This document shows, in pieces, positions 55,990-63,934 of a stretch of DNA of 64,000 nt. A program made the translations under genes and the position numbers. Position 1 is the stretch's first letter. Each line of letters opens with the position of its first letter. The notes beneath the pieces are model-generated. The model was not told where the DNA came from, ran no database searches, and worked only from the letters and a program-made list of their open reading frames with translations. Source of the DNA: Bacteroidia bacterium (GTDB taxonomy: Bacteria > Bacteroidota > Bacteroidia > J057); NCBI GenBank assembly GCA_030430575.1, contig JAUIKF010000009.1, positions 84,840 through 148,839 of the forward strand. Reading direction: 5' to 3'.

Positions 55990-56526
55990 TTATCCTGGAG
56001 TCCCACGATTCATTATTTTCCACAATAACTCATTTTGAACCTCAATCCGCTCGTCAGTTTCAGGGTCAACAAAAACCAATTCCTTCACAAGGATGCTCAC
56101 CAGAGGCATCTTATTTCCATAATAATCTACTATATCACTACCTCCAAGAATAATATTCCCCGCCGATGCTGGCAAGGCTTTTTGATGTTCTGGCATTCCT
56201 ACTATGAAAATATCTGAACAGATATTGGTCAAATTCGCTTCATTTCTTTCAAAAATCCACAGTTCAATTTCAATTTTTTGAGTTGTGTCGCTCAATGTGA
56301 ATTCAAGGCATGTATCTTTTTGAATCGTAAAAGTGGGGGCTATTCGAACCACATATTGGTCACTGATGACTTTGAAATATCCTGCCGAACAGCCATCTGT
56401 AGACATTTCTTGGGCCGTGTCTACTTGTTGAAAACAATCTGTGAAGTCTTTTTGAGGTGGGGGCTGATTTGAATAACACCCACAGAGAGCGATGAGAAGG
56501 ATTACAATACCGATTAAGGATTTCAT
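55990..56526 (-). CDS. Hypothetical lipoprotein
   Basis: The 178-residue protein has a lipoprotein signal (KSLIGIVILLIALCGC, lipid Cys at 17). The mature part is beta-rich (DQYVVRIAPTFTIQKDTCLEFTLSDTTQKIEIELWIFE) and ends with a charged helix. No family recognised. It is probably anchored in a membrane facing the periplasm or surface and is part of the minus-strand run from kmo. Confidence 0.82.
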   Translation of the reverse strand: MKSLIGIVILLIALCGCYSNQPPPQKDFTDCFQQVDTAQEMSTDGCSAGYFKVISDQYVVRIAPTFTIQKDTCLEFTLSDTTQKIEIELWIFERNEANLTNICSDIFIVGMPEHQKALPASAGNIILGGSDIVDYYGNKMPLVSILVKELVFVDPETDERIEVQNELLWKIMNRGTPG

Positions 56527-56554
56527 GAGGGATTAGGGTTAAATGGCTTGGAAA

Positions 56555-57124
56555 TTACTCCTTGTCCAGCAAGGGGGCATTATAGTTACATGCTGTCCAT
56601 GGCGCACCACATTGATCATATTTTGAGACCCACCCTTCGATCATTTTGCCTTCGAACTCCACTTGTATCTTGGCCCAGTTCTCATGAATAGCCAAAAGGT
56701 TCACTGTCTGGGATGGGACTTTTGCGATAAGGGAATCTGTATTGGGGTGGAAATAAATGGAACTTTTTCCTTCATTTAGATTTAGCCAAAGCTGTTCAAT
56801 AGGGACCCATGAATCCGTTAAATGCCGATAAAGCTTGCTAAATCCAGGCGCAGCGTACACTTTTTTAAGTTTAGCCCAATTGCCTGCTTGAGAATCAATC
56901 GTCATACATATCCAGGAGTTCCTGATAGGTGTTCCTAGGGAATCAATAACTTTTCCACCTGGAGAAGCATAAAATAGGGTAAAACCTTCTCTGGTTCTAG
57001 GAATGAATACCTCAACATGCTGGAATTCGTTGGCGTGTATGATACTACGGTCATCTGGTAGAGGCTCTGATTGTGCTGGAAGTAAAAGAGGGACTAGAAG
57101 TAGGAGGGTAAATAGGGCTTGCAT
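56555..57124 (-). CDS. Secreted SH3-like protein
   Basis: The 189-residue product has a signal peptide (QALFTLLLLVPLLLPAQS). Two segments resemble bacterial SH3-like repeats (FTLFYASPGGKVIDSLGTP near the N-terminus; IYFHPNTDSLIAKVPSQTVNLLAIHENWAKIQVEFEGKMIEGWVS at about 122-166). Such domains often bind cell-wall material or protein partners. It should be periplasmic or secreted. It lies nine bases downstream of a very small antitoxin-like gene. Function not known. Confidence 0.8.
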   Translation of the reverse strand: MQALFTLLLLVPLLLPAQSEPLPDDRSIIHANEFQHVEVFIPRTREGFTLFYASPGGKVIDSLGTPIRNSWICMTIDSQAGNWAKLKKVYAAPGFSKLYRHLTDSWVPIEQLWLNLNEGKSSIYFHPNTDSLIAKVPSQTVNLLAIHENWAKIQVEFEGKMIEGWVSKYDQCGAPWTACNYNAPLLDKE

Positions 57125-57133
57125 GGTGTTAAT

Positions 57134-57316
57134 TCAAATCGAGAATTTTCCTGTTCGATTACGAGCTTCTTTTTCCGACAAAACTTCCCCTTTTTCAGAT
57201 TGGGCAATTCCACTTTCAATTTTCTGAATGAGAATCAGTCGATCAACTAGATCGTCGATTGAAACTTCATCAGGAAATTCTGAGAGTGCTTTTAAAATGG
57301 CTTCTTTCTTTATCAT
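57134..57316 (-). CDS. Small antitoxin-like protein, orphan
   Basis: The 60-residue protein (MIKKEAILKALSEFPDEVSIDDLVDRLILIQ) has the pattern of short RelB/ParD-like antitoxins of Bacteroidota and cyanobacteria, in which a helix of the type LPDEVSIDELIERLxxIxKI is followed by a charged tail. No RelE/ParE-type toxin gene is adjacent: the next gene encodes an exported SH3-like protein. It may be a solitary remnant. The assignment rests only on general appearance. Confidence 0.6.
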   Translation of the reverse strand: MIKKEAILKALSEFPDEVSIDDLVDRLILIQKIESGIAQSEKGEVLSEKEARNRTGKFSI

Positions 57317-57350
57317 AATTGGCTTTTCTTCAAGTTAACGTTTTTACCAA

Positions 57351-58793
57351 TCAATTCAAATCCCCCAACACCTCCTCAATCACGCGATCGGCCATCTCCA
57401 TATCGATGTCCTCGATGGACGTCACCCCGTCGGTGATGCGTTCGAGAATCTGCTGATTGAGTTCGCCACGACGATAGGCCTCGGCGTAGGGGATGCGGGT
57501 AAAAGAGACCATCTCATAGCGTGACTTATAGGTGGAATGGCTGCGCTCCAGCATGTGCTCGACCTGCTTGTGGAAGACGAATCTATCGTCAGCCACTTTG
57601 TCGCGCATCTCGATATAGTTTTCGAGAGCCATTTGGGCAATGGCGTCGGCATTGACTTTTCGAGAGATTTGGTACGCGGAAAATGCCTTTTCCCAATCGC
57701 CGTCGGCGCCGTCAATGCACTCACTGAGGATGCTGCAATCCTCAAATGCAGCGTTCATGCCCTGCCCAAAAAAGGGCACGATGGCGTGGGCTGCATCGCC
57801 CAGTAAGGCTACTTTTTCTCCTATCGCCCATGGAAAACACCGAACGGTCACCAGGGAGCCCGTCGGATTGTCAAAGAAATCTTCTTCCAAGGTCGGCATC
57901 AATGGCACGGCATCTGGAAACTGCGTTTCAAAAAATTGCCGAACGGCTGCCGGGGTCTGGAGGCGCTCAAAGCTGTATTCGCCTTCATAAGGGAGGAAAA
58001 GGGTGACGGTAAATGACTTGTCCAGGTTGGGCAATGCGATCACCATATACTGGCCTCTAGGCCAGATATGGAGGGCATTGGGCTCCATGAGATAGGTGTC
58101 ATTGGGACCTGGAGGAATGGTCAATTCCTTATAGCCGTGATCCAGGAAGTCCTGTGAAAAATTGAAGCGAGGCGTCTTTTGCATAGCATATCGCACAGCT
58201 GAGAAGGCGCCATCGGCAGCAATGGTTGCAAGTCCTTTTTCCGAGAACACTTCACCCGTCTGCTCATTTTGGATCACAATTTCTCCAGTATCAAAATCCA
58301 TTTCCAAACATCTATGCTCAAAGAAGTAATCTACGCGCTTCAAGGATTCTGATTTGTCCATCAAGCGGCAGTTGAGTTCGCCTCTGGAGATGGAATTGAT
58401 GTAGTGGTTGGGGTCTTTGCTATAAGGCTGGAAGTCGAGTTCGCCTGCCGTGTCATGAATCATGCGGCCAGGCATAGGGATAGCAAGTTCAAGGATATCT
58501 TCCTTGAGACCAGCCTCTTCAAGGGCATGGAGACCGCGAACGGAAAGGGCGAGGTTGATAGACCTGCCCGCCGAGATGTCTGTTTTTCGCATATCGGGAC
58601 GCCTTTCGTAGACGCGTACTTGATAGCCTTTTTTGGCGAGAATAGCTGCCATGAGAGCGCCTGCGAGGCCTGCACCGATGATATTGATATGGTTAGAACT
58701 CAAAGTTGAAAAAGGATTATGGGTAAGTATTAGGGTGCAAAATAGAAAGAATTGAGAAAAAATGATGAGATGAATGAAGGACATTCGTCTCAT
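57351..58793 (-). CDS. kmo: Kynurenine 3-monooxygenase
   Basis: This is an FAD- and NADPH-dependent hydroxylase that turns L-kynurenine into 3-hydroxykynurenine in tryptophan breakdown. The 480-residue frame shows the FAD-binding motif (NIIGAGLAGALMAAILAKKG), the family signature ISAGRSINLALSVRG, and the second flavin motif (LLGDAAHAIVPFFGQGMNAAFEDC). About 30 residues precede the first strand and are hydrophobic and atypical; a TTG at 58703 (SSNHINIIGAG) would give a more usual N-terminus, so the ATG start is uncertain. No other kynurenine-pathway gene is in the window. It is divergent from the LuxR-type regulator (29 bp apart), which may control it. Confidence 0.95.
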   Translation of the reverse strand: MRRMSFIHLIIFSQFFLFCTLILTHNPFSTLSSNHINIIGAGLAGALMAAILAKKGYQVRVYERRPDMRKTDISAGRSINLALSVRGLHALEEAGLKEDILELAIPMPGRMIHDTAGELDFQPYSKDPNHYINSISRGELNCRLMDKSESLKRVDYFFEHRCLEMDFDTGEIVIQNEQTGEVFSEKGLATIAADGAFSAVRYAMQKTPRFNFSQDFLDHGYKELTIPPGPNDTYLMEPNALHIWPRGQYMVIALPNLDKSFTVTLFLPYEGEYSFERLQTPAAVRQFFETQFPDAVPLMPTLEEDFFDNPTGSLVTVRCFPWAIGEKVALLGDAAHAIVPFFGQGMNAAFEDCSILSECIDGADGDWEKAFSAYQISRKVNADAIAQMALENYIEMRDKVADDRFVFHKQVEHMLERSHSTYKSRYEMVSFTRIPYAEAYRRGELNQQILERITDGVTSIEDIDMEMADRVIEEVLGDLN

Positions 58794-58822
58794 AGGATAA
58801 ACTAACCCCTAATATCAACATT

Positions 58823-59467
58823 ATGAAAAAGATTTCCCTTGCCATTGTAGATGACCATGTGCTCTATCGCCAAGGTCTAGCCATGATGATCCGCCAGGAA
58901 CCCGCTTTTTCCCTCCTTTTCGAAGCTTCGAATGGGCGTGAGTTTATCAACAAGTTGGACCACCAACAGCCAGATGTGGTCATTCTGGGGCGGGAACTCC
59001 CCGTGATCGATGGTGCTACCGTATTGAAATTCTTAAAATCCCGCCGAAATGCACCCCGGGCCATTTTGCTAGCTATCAGTGAGGAACTCACTGAGGTGCT
59101 GAAAATGATCCGCTTGGGGGCCAAGGCTTATTTGCCCAAAACTGCCCAGACTCACGAAATCCGCGATGCGGTTTTCGCTGTCACCCGAAATGGCTTTCAT
59201 TGCACGCCCCTTGTCTCGGAGGCATTGCTTTACCGAGAAAAACATCTGTCTCCTACAAATTGGGTAACAGACAATTCCCTCACCCCTCGCGAAGCAGAAG
59301 TGGTCAAGCTTGTGTGTCAAGAATGCACCTCAACAGAGATTGCCAAAAAATTGAAAATCAGCCCTCGTACTGTCGAAAACCATCGAAAGAAAATCATGGT
59401 GAAGGTAGGCGCTCGCAATATGGCTGGTGTGATCATCTACGCTGTGAAGCATGGAATGGTGGAGTGA
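58823..59467 (+). CDS. LuxR-type regulator with degenerate receiver
   Basis: The 214-residue protein has the NarL/FixJ arrangement: a receiver (about 1-120) and a LuxR HTH (about 147-210, LTPREAEVVKLVCQECTSTEIAKKLKISPRTVENHRKKIMVKVG). The receiver keeps the acidic pair (D10, D11) and the Lys in YLPKTA. The phosphoacceptor Asp is replaced by Gly56 (DVVILGRELPVIDG), and the conserved Thr/Ser is Ala (AILLAISEE). It therefore probably cannot be phosphorylated in the usual way and may act constitutively or through a ligand or partner. No kinase is adjacent. Its stop codon is part of a large palindrome. Confidence 0.95.
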   Translation: MKKISLAIVDDHVLYRQGLAMMIRQEPAFSLLFEASNGREFINKLDHQQPDVVILGRELPVIDGATVLKFLKSRRNAPRAILLAISEELTEVLKMIRLGAKAYLPKTAQTHEIRDAVFAVTRNGFHCTPLVSEALLYREKHLSPTNWVTDNSLTPREAEVVKLVCQECTSTEIAKKLKISPRTVENHRKKIMVKVGARNMAGVIIYAVKHGMVE

Positions 59468-59698
59468 GGAGACCGCTCGGGCTTCGAAGACTCGCCCTCG
59501 CTGCGAGAGGCGAGATCGTTCGCGCCTTCGGCACTCACTGCGAGACCGCTCGCCTTTCAGGCTCGCTACGTGACAAAAGGCAGGATTTCTCTTGTCTCGT
59601 AGCTCGGCGAGTCTTCGAGCCGAGCGGTCTCGCAGTGAGGAGCTCTGCGACGAACGATCTCGCGTCTCGCAGCGAGCCCGAAGGGCGAGCGGTCTCAC
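59464..59698. repeat. Large palindrome between convergent genes
   Basis: Two imperfect arms of about 115 bp meet at about 59583. Each arm contains GCGAGACCGCTCG-type motifs twice, and shared stretches include GCGAGATCGTTCG and CTCACTGCGAGACCGCTCG. The two outer tips read GTGAG in each direction and provide the TGA stop of both flanking genes (59465-59467 on plus, 59695-59697 on minus). It likely acts as a two-way terminator. Confidence 0.85.
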
Positions 59699-60255
59699 TT
59701 CGTGGTTAATGTCACGGCACAAGTCTCATCCGTAGTGACTGTCCCAAACTGGCTGAAAGACAGTTGATAGGAAAAAGAAATTCCCTCTTGAGAGATCTGG
59801 CCATTGCCAGAGATATCATACTGGGTCTGGTTTACAATGTCCTCGCAGTAGGTGCCTGCTTGTAGTTGGAAATCGTTTCCTGTCACCGTGGCTTTTGCGG
59901 TGAGTGGCCCCGTATGGCAGAAGAAGCCGCCCAGGCTCTCCAGATTGATTTCGGTGAAAGAAGCCAGACTGATAGTCAGGTCGTAGCTTTTCTGGTAAGT
60001 GGTGTCGTTTCGGAGGTGATCGGTACAGATTTCGGTAGTGGTAAAGTCTCCCTGAAAGTGGGTAATGCTATAAATGCTACAAAGACCGTCATCGTCCAGT
60101 TCAAATCCATCTTCACAATTACAAGAAGCCTCGTCATCTACGGCTACGCAGTTTCCGAAAGGACCACAATCTTTGGTTTCGCAAGGGTCTTCTTTGCAGG
60201 CTTGAGTGCTGAGCAGTACCGCTAAGGTAAGTATGGAAAAGCCTAGGCGTTTCAT
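59695..60255 (-). CDS. EGF-like lipoprotein
   Basis: The 186-residue product has a lipoprotein signal (KRLGFSILTLAVLLSTQAC, lipid Cys20). An EGF-like cysteine module follows (CETKDCGPFGNCVAVDDEASCNCEDGFELDDDGLC), then a beta-rich domain of about 130 residues (FQGDFTTTEICTDHLRNDTTYQKSYDLTISL...GNGQISQEGISFSYQLSF). It closely parallels the upstream gene in layout, so the two arose by tandem duplication. A surface-exposed or periplasmic lipoprotein is expected. The last residues and stop are within the palindrome at 59464. Confidence 0.9.
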   Translation of the reverse strand: MKRLGFSILTLAVLLSTQACKEDPCETKDCGPFGNCVAVDDEASCNCEDGFELDDDGLCSIYSITHFQGDFTTTEICTDHLRNDTTYQKSYDLTISLASFTEINLESLGGFFCHTGPLTAKATVTGNDFQLQAGTYCEDIVNQTQYDISGNGQISQEGISFSYQLSFSQFGTVTTDETCAVTLTTK

Positions 60256-60270
60256 AAGGCAAAAAATTGA

Positions 60271-60795
60271 TTACGCTTTGATAAGGGTAGCAGTGCAATT
60301 ATCGGTCCGAGTCGCCCCATCTACTTCGTAGGAAACCTGGAAGGTGACCGTTAGGGTGTCGCCCTGTTTGGCTCCCTGCCCTGAGAAGGTATATCCACTG
60401 AAAGAAATATCTGTACATATAGTCTGGACGGGAATCTCTAGTCCTCCTTGCGCGACGACCGCCTCTACCCGAACCTCATTGCTCCCTGGACATTCATAGT
60501 CTCCTAGCCCAATCAAATGGATCGTAGGGACAGCACCAGCCCCTTCCGCAATCGCTACCTGATGGTCGGGCCCTACAGCGAAGCAGCCTGTGTAAGAAGC
60601 ATCATAGGTGCCCAAAAATGCTGTAATAGAAGCATATTCACACGAAATCCCTTCAAAGTCTTCAGGGCATTCACATATCCCTTCCACACAGGTACCTCCA
60701 TTTTGGCACTCGATGTCTTTACAAGGATCAGCCTTACAACCTATGAAGTAAATAGAAGTGAGGAGGAGAAGACAGGAAAAATTGACAAATTTCAT
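60271..60795 (-). CDS. EGF-like lipoprotein, paralogue
   Basis: Starting at the ATG at 60795, the product has 174 residues with a lipoprotein signal (KFVNFSCLLLLTSIYFIGC, lipid Cys20). An EGF-like module follows (CKDIECQNGGTCVEGICECPEDFEGISCEY), then a beta-rich domain (FLGTYDASYTGC...YTFSGQGAKQGDTLTVTFQVSYEV). The longer frame from 60888 would add 31 charged residues before the signal and is unlikely. It is 15 bp upstream of its paralogue and probably co-transcribed with it. Calcium binding of the EGF module cannot be judged. Function unknown. Confidence 0.9.
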   Translation of the reverse strand: MKFVNFSCLLLLTSIYFIGCKADPCKDIECQNGGTCVEGICECPEDFEGISCEYASITAFLGTYDASYTGCFAVGPDHQVAIAEGAGAVPTIHLIGLGDYECPGSNEVRVEAVVAQGGLEIPVQTICTDISFSGYTFSGQGAKQGDTLTVTFQVSYEVDGATRTDNCTATLIKA

Positions 60796-61195
60796 AGGGC
60801 TAAAGATACGGAATAGGGATTCGTCATTCAATACTAAAAAAAGCCCCTTTTTTCTTCTGAAACCTTTGGAGTGAAATGAATTTGCCAAAAGTCAGAACAT
60901 GGCATTAATATTGTCTTGTAAATTACGTAATTATGAATAAATAGAATGATTGTCCATTTTTTGCAACTATAATCATTGACTTAATATATATGTGTTTGGA
61001 TTTGAGGCATGCCTGTAATGGGGGTGCCTTTTTTTATGCAAAAACCGCAACGACGGAGGGGATCCGTGCTGCGGTTACTACTTGTAGAGAGAAACACAAT
61101 CTATGAGAAATTCTTCATCAAATTTTCACTAATCTTCCCAGGATTACACGTAGTTCAAGGTTATACACACCAGATTCTGAAAAGAGAACCGCTGT

Positions 61196-61410
61196 ACTAG
61201 TGCATCAAGCATTATATAATTAGCGGTTATTCTGAGGGGCGCGGATTACTCCAAAGATCCAGCCCTCCAAAGCCGGAAATCCGCACCAGCTTGCTTGGCA
61301 ACTAAGAAAACGCGCATTTATATGCGCTGGGCTGGATTTCTGGCGTGTGAGTTGGCTTTTGAGCGTAATCCAGCCCCAAACCCATAAGAACTTCGTGCTT
61401 GATGCACTAG
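61196..61410. repeat. Stem-flanked dispersed repeat, copy 2
   Basis: A core of about 140 bp (61238-61376) matches the copy at 13330-13474 in inverted orientation. It is enclosed by a perfect inverted repeat, CTAGTGCATCAAGCA at 61197-61211 and its complement at 61396-61410, unrelated to the stem around copy 1. It lies in a 944-bp gap (60796-61739) without a convincing gene. The rest of that gap shows only AT-rich DNA and a possible small stem near 61601-61630. Confidence 0.82.
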
Positions 61411-61739
61411 GGTTAATAGAAGTTATAAGGGTAGCACCATTTGTAGCTGTCCAAGAGTATGATAGTATTCATGGTAAAAAAGGTTGGTTATTGATAAGTC
61501 AAATATAACCCGTTCAAATAGAGGACGAAACCAAGAATAGAAGCCTTGTTACCTTTTCAGCGAACATTAAGTAGTCATTTATTGCAATTAGGTAGTTATA
61601 TATTAGGGGTGAATGGTCGGTTTATTCCCCTAAACCATATCATCTCTTACGTATCCAAATTTTTCAAGAAAAAATCATTACATGCAGCATTATGTGAACA
61701 GCGTTCGTCTGAACACTAGCATGAAGTAAAAAAACCAGT

Positions 61740-62300
61740 ATGCTCCAGCCTTATAAGGCACTTATCGAAAGATGCATTCAACGAGACGCCGCTGCGCAGC
61801 AGGCGTTTTATGAGCGATTTGCCCCGTCTATGATGGCAGTATGCTATCGCTATGCGCGGGATAAAAGCGAAGCGGAGGATATGTTGCAGGAAGGCTTTAT
61901 CAAGATTTTTGGTAAGCTGGACCGCTATACTTACAAAGGCGCTTTGGAGGGTTGGATGCGGAGGATCGTGATCAATACAGCGATTGATATGATCCGCAAG
62001 CAGAAGTACCAACAACGAGAAACGGACATCGAAGAAGCCGTAGGGGAAGAGGTGTCAGACAGTGCAATGGACAATTTAGAGGTAGAATACCTATTCGAAA
62101 TTATTCAGGAACTGCCTACTGGCTATCGCGTGGTATTTAATATGTATGCCATTGAAGGATACTCACACAAAGAAATCGGTCAAAAACTGGGAATTACGGA
62201 GAGTACTTCCCGATCACAATATACTAGAGCAAGAGCAATACTAAAGCAGAGGATACGTGAAGATCATCTGGAACCAAATCTATACCGGGATGCCATCTAA
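61740..62300 (+). CDS. ECF sigma factor
   Basis: The 186-residue protein is an extracytoplasmic-function RNA polymerase sigma factor. Region 2 is clear (YERFAPSMMAVCYRYARDKSEAEDMLQEGFIKIFGKLDRY...GWMRRIVINTAIDMIRK). Region 4 follows (about 125-175, LPTGYRVVFNMYAIEGYSHKEIGQKLGITESTSRSQYTRAR). It directs transcription of a specific gene set, probably on release from the membrane protein encoded next, whose start overlaps its end by 11 bases. It lies upstream of the rRNA operon but has no evident link to it. Confidence 0.96.
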   Translation: MLQPYKALIERCIQRDAAAQQAFYERFAPSMMAVCYRYARDKSEAEDMLQEGFIKIFGKLDRYTYKGALEGWMRRIVINTAIDMIRKQKYQQRETDIEEAVGEEVSDSAMDNLEVEYLFEIIQELPTGYRVVFNMYAIEGYSHKEIGQKLGITESTSRSQYTRARAILKQRIREDHLEPNLYRDAI

Positions 62301-63744
62301 TCAATTTGAAGACAAAATCAGGGAGAAATTTGAGCACGCTAAGATCGCTCCCTCCCCCGAGGTATGGGCACAATTATCGGGTCGTTTGCAAGAAGACGAC
62401 CGCAAAGGATTTATCCTTCCTTTATTTAAATGGGGTGCTATGGGTACAGTCGCGGCAGCAGCCTGTTTGGGGATGTGGCTGATGACTAAATCTGTTGATA
62501 TTACCCCAGGCCAACAGCCAATGGCTATAGAAGAAATGCCAACAGCCAAGGAACCTGCTACCTCTCAGGAATCTGCTCAGGTTCAGGAGCAGCTCAGCCC
62601 GCCTATAAAAGAACCATTAGCAGCGATCAAGGAACCCCTAACTGCGATAAGTCCCAAACAATCAAATGTAGTCCCCCAAAGCATCTCAACGTCTACGTTA
62701 GCCCTGGCACCTTTGGGCGCAAAGATCAGAACCTTTGAAAGAACATCTGGAGGCGTTTGGCCTGAACGGAAATCATCCCCTTTTGCTTGGGAAGGATTCC
62801 CCAATGTTCGTTCACAAACTTTTGGGGCACGTCAGCCTCTCGCTGGGAGCGCCCCAATAAGACATCTTGAACCAGCGATTAGCTCGTCATATAGCCAACT
62901 CACAAGTGCTTCTCCGATTGAAAGCCAAGGCGTATCATTGCCTGTGACAGAGGTGCCTCGCCAAATCCTCCCAACTCAAGCAGTGTCTACACAAGCTAAG
63001 CGAAAAGGAGGACCACGTTTGAGTTATGGCTTGACGGCCATGTCTTTGTTCCAAGTGAGACAGCTCTCATCTACTTATGTAGCGAGTTCTTTAGAGAATG
63101 CGATCTCTGCTCCTCCCGTAGGCTTAGATATTCGCCAAGTCGCGACTGATGTGAATTACCCTACTAATATCACAGGGCTGGCGCTAGAGATGGAATATTT
63201 GCTTAACGCTGTTTTCAGTGTAGAAACGGGTATTGGAATGATCAAGGCTAAAACAGCGGGAAACCGCATCCCTTTTTCAAGTGCTGACAGAACAACGCTC
63301 CTAGCAACCATGAATAGCTTGGATGCAAGTGCCTCCAATAGGTTGGATTATCATAGCCTGGCGATTCCTTTATTGGTAAATATGCGCTTAGGGCCCAATA
63401 AGCATAAATTGAAAATGTCTTTAGGCCTACTTTCTGAGTGGTTAGTCTCTCAGGAACCGACTCGAGTTGTAGAGGCATTTACCTATATCAATACAGTAAG
63501 TGCAAGTACAGGAGATTTCAATACAGTAAATATTCAGGGGCAAACGAATCTTTTACCCAAAAATATGTGGAATCTATTAGCAAGATTGGAATATGAATAC
63601 TACATTTGCGACCGCTTTAGCGTAGGAGGAGGTCCTACCTTAAGTTATGCACTTCAACCTTCATTTACCTATGGTAATCAAAAAGGAGCGCATGGATTGA
63701 CGGCAGGATTTGATATTGGTGTAAGCTTTTTTCCTAAATTGTAA
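62290..63744 (+). CDS. Probable anti-sigma factor fused to outer-membrane-type barrel
   Basis: The ATG at 62290 (MPSNQFEDKIREKFEHAKIAPSPEVWAQLSGRL) overlaps the sigma gene by 11 bases, a sign of translational coupling; the frame from 62257 is longer but less likely. The 484-residue product has a cytoplasmic N-terminus of about 45 residues, one membrane helix (about 50-70, LFKWGAMGTVAAAACLGMWLM) and a Pro/Ser-rich linker to about 240. A C-terminal beta domain resembles PorT-type outer-membrane barrels (GLTAMSLFQVRQ...YYICDRFSVGGGPTLSYALQPSF...GLTAGFDIGVSFFPKL). The layout suits a membrane anti-sigma factor whose periplasmic part could span to the outer membrane. The role is inferred. Confidence 0.9.
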   Translation: MPSNQFEDKIREKFEHAKIAPSPEVWAQLSGRLQEDDRKGFILPLFKWGAMGTVAAAACLGMWLMTKSVDITPGQQPMAIEEMPTAKEPATSQESAQVQEQLSPPIKEPLAAIKEPLTAISPKQSNVVPQSISTSTLALAPLGAKIRTFERTSGGVWPERKSSPFAWEGFPNVRSQTFGARQPLAGSAPIRHLEPAISSSYSQLTSASPIESQGVSLPVTEVPRQILPTQAVSTQAKRKGGPRLSYGLTAMSLFQVRQLSSTYVASSLENAISAPPVGLDIRQVATDVNYPTNITGLALEMEYLLNAVFSVETGIGMIKAKTAGNRIPFSSADRTTLLATMNSLDASASNRLDYHSLAIPLLVNMRLGPNKHKLKMSLGLLSEWLVSQEPTRVVEAFTYINTVSASTGDFNTVNIQGQTNLLPKNMWNLLARLEYEYYICDRFSVGGGPTLSYALQPSFTYGNQKGAHGLTAGFDIGVSFFPKL

Positions 63745-63760
63745 AAAAAAGTGAAAAAAG

Positions 63761-63792
63761 TTTGGAGAAGAGAAAAAGCCGTCGGATATTTG
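63761..63792 (+). promoter_or_regulatory. rRNA operon promoter
   Basis: TTTG (63761-63764) and GATATTTG (63785-63792) are separated by 20 bases, which fits the Bacteroidota -33/-7 pattern. CAGTCGCC follows, as often seen at rRNA starts of this phylum. It lies about 140 bases before the 16S gene. An upstream A-rich stretch could serve as an UP-like element. Confidence 0.72.
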
Positions 63793-63934
63793 CAGTCGCC
63801 TTGAAAAAATAGGCACTTGGAATAAGATAAAGAGTTATTTGAAGTACTAGAATAAGTAGGCCAAAAGCACAGAATGCATTATTGTATTTATGTGAATTAA
63901 ACCAAGATTGCCTCAATCGAATAAAGATTGTTAT

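Noticed and set aside
61009..61200. A 63-codon frame in the gap before the sigma factor
   Set aside because: It has no domain or signal, ends at the stem of the dispersed repeat, and has atypical composition. There is no support as a gene.
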